12,645 nt of DNA, taken from Clostridia bacterium (lineage in GTDB: Bacteria > Bacillota > Clostridia > Oscillospirales > CAG-272). The stretch lies in assembly GCA_017631215.1 (NCBI GenBank), contig JAGBTR010000033.1, forward strand, positions 1 through 12,645. Direction: 5' to 3'. The notes below the pieces were generated by a model that searched no databases, was not told the DNA's origin, and saw only the letters and a program-made list of their open reading frames with translations. Below, piece after piece: positions 7,816-12,645 of the stretch. The position numbers were made by a program, and so were the translations under genes. Positions within the stretch are counted from its first letter, which is position 1. The number at the start of each line of letters is the position of its first letter.

Positions 7816-9198
7816 TTGAGTTTGATAAATGATTTAACCGGAATGCAGTTTGGACATTTAACAGTTCTCTATCGAACTGATGATTATGTATCAAAATCCG
7901 GATACAAAAAAATTCGTTGGCATTGCTCTTGTCAATGCGGAAAAGAAATTGATGTAACAAGTGATTTGCTAAGAAAAGGGAAAACTCAGTCGTGTGGTTG
8001 CCTACAGTCCAAACTCACATCTGCGCGCTCATTGGAGGAATTAACTGGTCAACAATTTGGAAGGTTGACGGTAATTAGTCGAGCAGATGACTACATTGAG
8101 AAAAACGGTGGTAAACGTGTACGCTGGAGATGCTTGTGTGAATGTGGTAATATCAAGATAGTTAGAGCTCAAACTCTCAAAAACGGTTTAACAAAATCTT
8201 GTGGGTGCTTAAAAAAAGAAAATACCTCTTTGCGATGCTTCAAAGATATTGTAGGGCAACATTTTGGAAGATGGGTTGTAGTAAAGAGGGAGCAAGATTA
8301 TGTTTCGCCATCTGGATACCATAGGACACAATGGCTTTGCAAGTGTAGCTGCGGAACTGAGCGCATAGTAGATGCCAGTTCCTTGATGGGAGGACGGTCA
8401 ATATCTTGTGGCTGTTACAAGGCTGAAATCACATCTAAAACCACCTTAATAGATATTATCAATAAACGATTCGGTAGATTAGTAGTACTTGAAAGAGTTG
8501 AAGACCATATTACCTCTGGCGGCAGACAAATTCCACGTTATTTATGTAATTGTGATTGCGGCAATTTACATACAGCCACCAGTTCATCGCTTCTATCTGG
8601 AAGTGTAAAATCTTGTGGCTGTTTGCAACAAGATGTGTGGAAAAATCCCTATAATTTCAACGATTTACAAGGCCGAAAATTTGGAAAATGGACTGTATTA
8701 GAACGATGTGACGATGCACTTTATCGAGCTGGTAGCAGAGATACAAGATGGCTTTGTCAATGCGAATGCGGTAATTATCGTTCGGTATTATCAAATAGCT
8801 TGAAAAATGGCAAATCTTTATCCTGCGGATGTTGGAAACAATCAAAACTGGAGATGCTCGTTAACCAGTATTTACAAAGCATTGGAATGATTTTAGGTAT
8901 GGACTATTCACAACAATCTACATATAACGATTTGGTCGGAATAAATCAAGGTAAATTGCGTTTTGATTTTACAATATACGAAGATGGCGAAATTCTTTGT
9001 TTTGTTGAGTGCCAAGGAGAACAGCATTATCGACCTGTAAAGTATTTTGGCGGCGAAAACAAGTTTGAGATTCAGCAATACAACGATAAAATGAAGGTGT
9101 CCTATGCAGAAAACATTGGAGTGCCGCTAATAGAAATCCCCTACTACGCAAATTCTTATGATGAGATTGTAGCAATACTACAATCATATGGTATATGA
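7816..9198 (+). CDS. Five Cys-rich zinc-ribbon-like repeats plus PD-(D/E)XK-like nuclease
   Basis: The protein has 460 residues from TTG 7816. Five tandem repeats of 69-70 residues begin at residues 7, 76, 145, 214 and 284. Each has an FG(R/K/H)hhV start, W/Y-x-C-x-C-x-C-G in the middle and SCGC near the end, suggesting a zinc-binding DNA-contact module of a kind common in phage and mobile-element proteins. Residues 341-460 look like a Vsr/DUF559-type PD-(D/E)XK nuclease: SKLE (E346), LRFDF (D384), [10 protein letters not shown] (E398, Q400, H404), then [20 protein letters not shown]. Function is inferred: sequence-targeted DNA cleavage, possibly a free-standing homing endonuclease. Base composition is far more AT-rich than its neighbours, a sign of transfer. 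GTG 7792 was rejected because it lies only about 5 nt after the expected transcript start, whereas AAGGGGG at 7800-7806 sits 9 nt before TTG 7816. Neither start is certain. Confidence 0.8.
   Translation: MSLINDLTGMQFGHLTVLYRTDDYVSKSGYKKIRWHCSCQCGKEIDVTSDLLRKGKTQSCGCLQSKLTSARSLEELTGQQFGRLTVISRADDYIEKNGGKRVRWRCLCECGNIKIVRAQTLKNGLTKSCGCLKKENTSLRCFKDIVGQHFGRWVVVKREQDYVSPSGYHRTQWLCKCSCGTERIVDASSLMGGRSISCGCYKAEITSKTTLIDIINKRFGRLVVLERVEDHITSGGRQIPRYLCNCDCGNLHTATSSSLLSGSVKSCGCLQQDVWKNPYNFNDLQGRKFGKWTVLERCDDALYRAGSRDTRWLCQCECGNYRSVLSNSLKNGKSLSCGCWKQSKLEMLVNQYLQSIGMILGMDYSQQSTYNDLVGINQGKLRFDFTIYEDGEILCFVECQGEQHYRPVKYFGGENKFEIQQYNDKMKVSYAENIGVPLIEIPYYANSYDEIVAILQSYGI
7834..8844 (+). repeat. Five-fold tandem coding repeat, about 207-bp period
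   Basis: The repeats start at 7834, 8041, 8248, 8455 and 8665, so the period is 207, 207, 207 and 210 bp. All five keep five cysteines in the same places (in repeat 1: C37, C39, C41, C60, C62). The DNA has diverged, so the array is old, unlike the duplication in the esterase-like gene. Confidence 0.9.
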
Positions 9199-9205
9199 TA
9201 AAAAT

Positions 9206-9240
9206 AGAGGAACGTAACGCTGTTCGAATTACGTTCCTCT
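9206..9240. terminator. 12-bp perfect hairpin between convergent transcripts
   Basis: Arms 9206-9217 and 9229-9240 are perfectly complementary around an 11-nt loop. It begins 8 nt after the nuclease stop, so it may end that transcript, but no T-run follows on the + strand. On the minus strand the stem is followed by TATTTTTATC, so it could also stop read-through from the tRNA operon. Confidence 0.6.
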
Positions 9241-9308
9241 TGGCGCGGGCGATGGGGTTCAGAACCCCGCGCCGCAAGCGGCGCAAAAAGAACGCTGTCG
9301 CGTTCTTT
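9241..9308. repeat. Hairpin-rich intergenic element, copy 1
   Basis: Three small hairpins lie in a row. The first is GGGGTT/AACCCC around 9254-9268. The second pairs 9269-9274 with 9279-9284. The third pairs 9287-9295 with 9300-9308. The segment AACCCCGCGCCGC followed by GCGGCGC recurs at 12355-12377, together with a similar TTCTTT-containing hairpin, suggesting a dispersed noncoding element. No reading frame here looks real. Confidence 0.45.
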
Positions 9309-9340
9309 CATATGAGCTCTCTTACCCATACACCAACAGA

Positions 9341-9378
9341 TAAAAAGAAACACCCACAGAAGTGGGTGTTTCTTTTTA
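9341..9378 (-). terminator. Terminator of the tRNA operon
   Basis: Arms 9341-9357 and 9362-9378 are perfectly complementary over 17 bp with a 4-nt loop. Read on the minus strand, the 3' arm ends GTTTCTTTTTA, supplying the U-tract. The stem abuts the encoded CCA of tRNA-His directly, with no spacer. Confidence 0.92.
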
Positions 9379-9456
9379 TGGGGTGGGCGATGGGATTCGA
9401 ACCCACGGCCTCCAGGGCCACAACCTGGCGCTCTAACCAACTGAGCTACGCTCACC
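9379..9456 (-). tRNA. tRNA-His (GTG)
   Basis: The minus strand folds as a cloverleaf: D stem GCTC/GAGC, anticodon stem CCAGG/CCTGG with loop TTGTGGC (anticodon GTG), and T loop TTCGAAT. An extra G-1 (9456) faces discriminator C73, the tRNA-His signature. CCA is encoded at 9379-9381. The acceptor strands GTGAGCG and CGCCCAC leave one mismatch, A4 against C69. It is the last gene of a three-tRNA operon, 15 nt after tRNA-Arg. Confidence 0.95.
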
Positions 9457-9471
9457 ATATGAAGTTAAAAA

Positions 9472-9548
9472 TGGCGTGCCTTGAGGGATTCGAACCCCCG
9501 ACCTACTGCTTAGAAGGCAGTTGCTCTATCCGACTGAGCTAAAGGCAC
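9472..9548 (-). tRNA. tRNA-Arg (TCT)
   Basis: The acceptor strands GTGCCTT and AAGGCAC pair fully. The anticodon stem ACTGC/GCAGT encloses CTTCTAA (anticodon TCT), and the T loop is TTCGAAT. Discriminator G and an encoded CCA (9472-9474) follow. It reads AGA and AGG codons. It is the middle gene of the operon, 4 nt after tRNA-Gly. Confidence 0.96.
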
Positions 9549-9552
9549 AGAA

Positions 9553-9626
9553 TGGAGCGAGTGATGGGAATCGAACCCACGCGACCAGCTTGGAAGGCTG
9601 GGATTCTACCATTGAACTACACTCGC
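9553..9626 (-). tRNA. tRNA-Gly (TCC)
   Basis: The acceptor strands GCGAGTG and CACTCGC pair fully. The anticodon stem CCAGC/GCTGG encloses CTTCCAA (anticodon TCC), the T loop is TTCGATT, and CCA is encoded at 9553-9555. It is the first gene of the operon, about 25 nt downstream of the expected transcription start. Confidence 0.96.
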
Positions 9627-9655
9627 GTGTCCGCGTTTTATCAAACCGCCCGTAT

Positions 9656-9684
9656 ATAATAGCACAAAGCGAGGCATTTGTCAA
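9656..9684 (-). promoter_or_regulatory. Promoter of the tRNA operon
   Basis: On the minus strand TTGACA (9684-9679) and TATTAT (9661-9656) are 17 bp apart, with TGC just before the -10 box. A very AT-rich tract lies directly upstream (9685-9711) and could act as an UP element, as is usual for stable-RNA promoters. Confidence 0.92.
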
Positions 9685-9694
9685 GAGATTTTTT

Positions 9695-9711
9695 AAAATA
9701 AATTTACTTTT
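9695..9711. repeat. 17-bp direct repeat, copy 1
   Basis: AAAATAAATTTACTTTT occurs here and again at 10682-10698. Here it lies 10 bp upstream of the tRNA-operon -35 box, within the tail behind the metallophosphoesterase terminator. Confidence 0.7.
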
Positions 9712-9723
9712 CTTGAAAATAGT

Positions 9724-9752
9724 GAGCGGACGGCCGTGTTTGCCATCCGCTC
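9724..9752 (-). terminator. Probable terminator of the metallophosphoesterase gene
   Basis: Arms 9724-9734 and 9742-9752 form an 11-bp stem with one mismatch. On the minus strand it is followed by ACTATTTTCAAG, a modest T-rich tail. It lies about 10 bp after the stop codon. Confidence 0.75.
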
Positions 9753-9761
9753 GGTGCTATT

Positions 9762-10583
9762 TTATTCTCCGATGACGAAGCGGTTCAGATTACCCAATAT
9801 GCCCTGAGAGGACACGAACTGCACAAGTCCGGGTGCGAGCTCGCTTGTGTTGAGGAAGTGCAGATGCCCCGTCAGCACGGCGGCGATCTTGTCGGCGTGC
9901 TGGCAGATCAGATCGATGAATTCGAGATTTTCGCGAGGTGCATCGGGGTAGTTGAGACGGAAATAATCGTCGCACCTCTTGTGCGCCTCGTTGCCCTCGA
10001 CCTGGATCGGGACGTGCATCGCAACGATCAGCGGCTTGTCCTGCGCCAAAAGCTCGCGCAGCGCCGCAAGCTGCTCGGGCGTGATCGTTCTGTCCGAATC
10101 GTCAAAGCCGACGATGATCAGGTCGCCGAGATCGAGGAGCTGAACGGGCTGCTTGATCCTGGCCATTGCATAGCCGTCGGGAATGCTCTTTTTTGGCTCG
10201 TGGTTGCCGCAGACGAACAGATGCGGCACGGGAAGATCCGCAAAGTGCTCGTCGTACACCCGCGCGGCGGCCTCGTTGACAAAATCAAACAGATCGCCCG
10301 CGATGACCAGCGCATCGCCGTCCGTCGTGACCGCCTGCAGAAGGTTGGTCAGATGCTCCTCTGCGGGGATGCGCAACGACTCGTCGCACCGCTCACCGTG
10401 GTGGGTAGCGAACTGCAAGCGCTCCTCGCGCCAGCTCTGCGTGCGTGCGGCGGCTCGCTCGCGGTCGCGCGGAGTGGAGCTCTCGTCCGCGGGGCACAGA
10501 TGAACGTCGCTGAATTGATAGAGGACTTTGCGCTTAACGCCCTTGATCTTGAGGTGATATTCGTGGATGATGAGCTGATCCAT
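9762..10583 (-). CDS. Calcineurin-like metallophosphoesterase
   Basis: The protein has 273 residues, has no signal peptide and is presumably cytoplasmic. The metal-binding motifs of the family appear in order: SDVH (D26, H28), GDLFD (D97), GNHE (N127, H128), a lone His in AMHVP (H190), and GHLH (H240, H242). These would hold two metal ions for hydrolysis of a phosphoester. The substrate cannot be told from sequence. A charged, Arg/Glu-rich insert between the first two motifs (about 33-77) is a possible lid or partner site. Start ATG (10583-10581) follows AAGGAGG with a 5-nt gap, and its own promoter lies at 10625-10653. It is a single-gene unit, divergent from yqeG and upstream of the co-oriented tRNA operon. 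Confidence 0.92.
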   Translation of the reverse strand: MDQLIIHEYHLKIKGVKRKVLYQFSDVHLCPADESSTPRDRERAAARTQSWREERLQFATHHGERCDESLRIPAEEHLTNLLQAVTTDGDALVIAGDLFDFVNEAAARVYDEHFADLPVPHLFVCGNHEPKKSIPDGYAMARIKQPVQLLDLGDLIIVGFDDSDRTITPEQLAALRELLAQDKPLIVAMHVPIQVEGNEAHKRCDDYFRLNYPDAPRENLEFIDLICQHADKIAAVLTGHLHFLNTSELAPGLVQFVSSQGILGNLNRFVIGE

Positions 10584-10624
10584 AGCGGCCTCCTTGTTAT
10601 GTCGCGTGTGATATCGCTACCCTC

Positions 10625-10653
10625 ATCATAGCACATCCCGACGGAAAAGTCAA
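10625..10653 (-). promoter_or_regulatory. Promoter of the metallophosphoesterase gene
   Basis: On the minus strand TTGACT (10653-10648) and TATGAT (10630-10625) are 17 bp apart, with TGC before the -10 box. This gives a leader of about 35 nt. Confidence 0.88.
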
Positions 10654-10681
10654 CGGTATATTGATTGGCAGGCGGTGTTTC

Positions 10682-10698
10682 AAAATAAATTTACTTTT
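10682..10698. repeat. 17-bp direct repeat, copy 2
   Basis: This is an exact match to 9695-9711 in the same orientation. It lies between divergent promoters, 28 bp upstream of the -35 box for the minus-strand gene and about 27 bp upstream of that for yqeG. Confidence 0.7.
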
Positions 10699-10725
10699 TT
10701 CGGCGCGACTTTCTGCCAAAACCCC

Positions 10726-10759
10726 TTGCAGTTGCCACCTTTGTGTGATAAAATATAAT
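10726..10759 (+). promoter_or_regulatory. Promoter of the yqeG operon
   Basis: Two overlapping readings are possible. TTGCCA (10732-10737) with TATAAT (10754-10759) has a 16-bp spacer. TTGCAG (10726-10731) with TAAAAT (10749-10754), preceded by TGA, has a 17-bp spacer. Either places the start near 10761-10766, about 30 nt before the GTG start codon. Confidence 0.7.
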
Positions 10760-10792
10760 AGATATGGAAAAAATGACCGAGGAGGCATCGCC

Positions 10793-11314
10793 GTGTTCAA
10801 AAAGCTGCTTGTTCCCGACCATATGTTTGACCGCTACGGCGACGTCACCCCCGCGTTTCTCGCTTCGATCGGCGTGCGCGCGTTGCTCATCGACATCGAT
10901 AACACGCTCGCGCCCTACGAGCTGCCCGACCCCGACGACGAGCACCGTGCGTGGTTCGCCGCTATGGCAGAGGCGGGCGTCCGCTGTGCGCTCGTCTCGA
11001 ATAACGGACGCGCCCGCGTGGAGCGCTTCAACGAAACGCTGGGGCTTCCCGCCTATTGGAAGAGCGGCAAGCCGTTTGGTCGTACGATGAAAAAAATTAT
11101 GAAGGCGTGGGGCGTGACGCGCGAGGAGACGGCGGTGCTGGGCGACCAGCTGCTGACCGACGCGCTGGCGGCGCACGGTCTTGGGCTCCGCGCCCTCATC
11201 GTACCGCCCATCCGCGACAAGAGGACGGCGTTCGTCCGCTTCAAGCGGTGGCTGGAAAAGCCCTATATCCGCGCCTACCGACGGGCGCATCCCTGTGAAA
11301 AGGAGGAGACCTGA
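10793..11314 (+). CDS. yqeG: YqeG-family HAD-IIIA phosphatase
   Basis: The protein has 173 residues, matching the usual YqeG length (about 170). HAD motifs are DIDNTLA (D34, D36; nucleophile and acid/base), SNN (S69), K93 in SGKPFG, and GDQLLTD (D118, D123). The N-terminal LVPDHMFDRYGDVTPAFL stretch is typical of the family. Related GEP4-type proteins dephosphorylate phosphatidylglycerophosphate, but the bacterial substrate is not firmly known to me. GTG 10793 was chosen because AGGAGG at 10780-10785 sits 7 nt upstream and the family N-terminus begins there. An upstream in-frame extension lacks a ribosome site and runs through the promoter. The stop overlaps the next start as TGATG, so the two genes are probably translated together. 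Confidence 0.92.
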   Translation: MFKKLLVPDHMFDRYGDVTPAFLASIGVRALLIDIDNTLAPYELPDPDDEHRAWFAAMAEAGVRCALVSNNGRARVERFNETLGLPAYWKSGKPFGRTMKKIMKAWGVTREETAVLGDQLLTDALAAHGLGLRALIVPPIRDKRTAFVRFKRWLEKPYIRAYRRAHPCEKEET

Positions 11315-12198
11315 TGATCGAATTTCCCAACGTCGCCACCTTCGGACCGGGCGGCAACGGCGACTGGTTCCGCCGCGACGGCATGAAGTCGCTCACCCAG
11401 ACGCCCGGCTGGCTCGACCGCGTGGGACTGGATGCCTTTGAATACGAGGCGACGCGCGGCATGAGTGCGGGCGAGGAGAGCCTGCTTGCATTCGGTGCCA
11501 AGGCGCGTGAGCACGGCATCCGTCTGTCGCTCCATACGCAGTATTATATTTCGCTGTCGGGTGTCGACCCCGAAAAGAGACTCAAGAGCCTTGAATATAT
11601 CGAGAAGTCGCTGTGGGCGGCCGACCTGATGGGGGCGGACACCATCGTCATCCATTCGGGTAGCGCGGGAACGATCTCGCGCGAGGAGGCGATGCGCCTC
11701 TCCTGCGACACGCTCGAGCAGCTGGTGAAGGCCCTGGACGGTCGGTACGAGCATATCCGCCTCGGCATTGAGACGATGGGCAAGCTCAACCAGCTCGGCA
11801 CGCTGGACGAGGTGCTGGAGCAGTGCCGCGTCAGCCCGCGCTTTGTCCCCGTGGTCGATTTCGGACACCTCAACTGCCGCGAGCAGGGAAGCGCATTCCC
11901 CGATGCCGACGCCTATCGCCGCGTGTTTGACCGCATCGCAAATTCCTGCGGAGATCACGTCGCGAAATCGCTCCATTGCCATTTTTCCAAGATCGAATAC
12001 ACCGCCGCAGGTGAAAAATGCCACCTTACCTTTGAGGACGAGACCTACGGACCGCGCTTTGAGCCGCTGGCCGAGGCCATCATCCGCGAGGGCGTTGCAC
12101 CGCGTATCATTTGCGAGTCGGCAGGCACGCAGGCCGAGGACGCGCTGTGGATGAAGAACACGCTCGCCGCGATGGGCGGGCAGACGCGGTCGCAGTAA
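11314..12198 (+). CDS. Endonuclease IV/xylose isomerase-like TIM-barrel protein
   Basis: The protein has 294 residues and no signal peptide. The metal-site pattern of endonuclease IV is retained in order: H74 (LSLHTQYY), H114 (TIVIHSGS), E153 (GIETMGK), D182 and H185 (VDFGHL), H221 or H223 (LHCHFSK), H237 (KCHLTF) and E268 (IICESAG). This favours a trinuclear-zinc AP endonuclease-like enzyme over a plain sugar isomerase, though relatives are often annotated as sugar phosphate isomerase/epimerase. Its role could be abasic-site cleavage in DNA repair. The length is close to E. coli Nfo (285). ATG 11314 overlaps the yqeG stop by one base, and AGGAGG at 11301-11306 lies 7 nt upstream. No convincing terminator follows. 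Confidence 0.85.
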   Translation: MIEFPNVATFGPGGNGDWFRRDGMKSLTQTPGWLDRVGLDAFEYEATRGMSAGEESLLAFGAKAREHGIRLSLHTQYYISLSGVDPEKRLKSLEYIEKSLWAADLMGADTIVIHSGSAGTISREEAMRLSCDTLEQLVKALDGRYEHIRLGIETMGKLNQLGTLDEVLEQCRVSPRFVPVVDFGHLNCREQGSAFPDADAYRRVFDRIANSCGDHVAKSLHCHFSKIEYTAAGEKCHLTFEDETYGPRFEPLAEAIIREGVAPRIICESAGTQAEDALWMKNTLAAMGGQTRSQ

Positions 12199-12645
12199 AT
12201 TTTGATTGGGCGGGGAGTTGAAAGCTGAATTTCACACAACTTCTCCTCTTTACGCTCACACTGCCTTCGGCGCGTTCGCGGTTGGGTGTTGATGTTCATT
12301 CTTTGGCGCTCGCCAAAGAACGAACCAAGAAAACGAGTGGGGGCTACGCCCCTCAACCCCGCGCCGCTGCGCGGCGCCCGCAAGCCGCTTCGGTGCTTCG
12401 CTTCGCTACGCAAGGCGCGGCTTGAAGGTTTTGTTCGGCGAAGATTCTCCGTCTTGTTCGGCACCGCCTCCAAGACGGGTTGGGCAGGAGATTTATGCCC
12501 GACTTTGGGCGAACTCGCCGCCCACATAGCGAAAATGGGGGAATTGGGCTCAAAACCGATTTGCCAAATGGCAGAGAGGGACATCAATGAACCCTTGTAG
12601 GAGGGGAATCTTTGGATTTCCCGACGCGAAATTTAGTTTAACGAA
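12199..12645. other. Noncoding hairpin-rich tail of the window
   Basis: I see no convincing gene here. One + frame (12286-12600, 104 codons) is open but has no ribosome site and runs through several hairpins, so it is probably not translated. The stems include 12381-12388 with 12417-12424 and 12449-12456 with 12471-12478. The composition and serial hairpins suggest an intergenic repeat or RNA element. A gene may begin beyond the window edge. Confidence 0.5.
12299..12377. repeat. Hairpin-rich intergenic element, copy 2
   Basis: Three stems lie in series. The first pairs 12299-12307 with 12312-12320 (TTCTTTGGC). The second is a GGGGC/GCCCC stem around 12340-12353. The third pairs 12361-12367 with 12371-12377 (GCGCCGC/GCGGCGC). 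The AACCCCGCGCCGC core matches copy 1 at 9263-9275, and both copies pair it with a TTCTTT-containing hairpin. Confidence 0.45.

Noticed and set aside
7834..8844. CRISPR-like array suggested by the regular 207-bp period
   Set aside because: The periodicity is protein-coding, the DNA units are diverged, and there are no short identical repeats with spacers.
7489..9240. Complete integrative element with att sites
   Set aside because: No integrase or transposase is present, no tRNA 3'-end duplicate was found, and no convincing flanking direct repeats are seen.
9156..9775. Several ORFs across the tRNA cluster
   Set aside because: They translate tRNA genes and terminator stems, a common false-ORF source.
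9858..10631. Plus-strand 257-codon ORF opposite the metallophosphoesterase
   Set aside because: The minus frame has all metal-binding motifs, a Shine-Dalgarno and a promoter. The plus frame has none.
11275..12024. Minus-strand 249-codon ORF opposite the TIM-barrel gene
   Set aside because: It is antisense to a gene with a complete metal-site pattern and an ideal ribosome site.

Overview
The window looks like a chromosomal segment of a high-GC anaerobic Gram-positive bacterium, most likely a Clostridia/Oscillospiraceae-type Firmicute. This is an inference. It rests on strong AGGAGG ribosome binding sites, sigma-A-type promoters with 17-bp spacers (several with a TGn extension), a pyruvate formate-lyase operon, a yqeG homologue, tRNA genes with encoded CCA, and a surface protein with an export signal and a C-terminal membrane anchor. 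TGA, TAA and overlapping ATGA junctions are used as stops, so the standard code fits.

Layout. (1) 1-398: noncoding, with a GC-rich hairpin (41-73), a perfect 18-bp AT-rich palindrome (175-192), a consensus promoter (219-247), and a leader carrying a convincing ZTP (pfl-motif) riboswitch whose last helix overlaps an intrinsic terminator (325-362). (2) 399-3337: pflB and pflA, overlapping at ATGA, followed by a terminator. (3) 3420-7448: a promoter and a 1320-residue secreted, membrane-anchored sialate O-acetylesterase-like SGNH protein with three N-terminal carbohydrate-binding-like modules, two of them a recent tandem duplication. (4) 7449-9240: a markedly AT-rich stretch with a terminator, a doubtful 62-codon ORF, and a 460-residue protein of five 69-70-residue Cys-rich (zinc-ribbon-like) repeats fused to a C-terminal PD-(D/E)XK-like nuclease. 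It is probably a free-standing mobile or homing-type nuclease. (5) 9241-9684: on the minus strand, a tRNA operon (Gly-TCC, Arg-TCT, His-GTG) with its own promoter and a 17-bp-stem terminator, next to a hairpin-rich intergenic element. (6) 9724-10583: a minus-strand metallophosphoesterase. (7) 10726-12198: yqeG (HAD phosphatase) overlapping an endonuclease IV/xylose isomerase-type TIM-barrel gene. (8) 12199-12645: a noncoding, hairpin-rich tail that shares a motif with 9263-9284.

How it works together. PflB makes formate and acetyl-CoA, and PflA installs its glycyl radical. ZTP accumulates when 10-formyl-tetrahydrofolate is short, so a ZTP-on riboswitch would raise formate supply for one-carbon and purine synthesis. 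The other genes look like independent units. The most unusual items are the five-repeat nuclease in its AT-rich island, the duplicated modules and altered catalytic motif of the esterase-like protein, and the A-C mismatch in the tRNA-His acceptor stem. No CRISPR array, transposase or integrase is visible.
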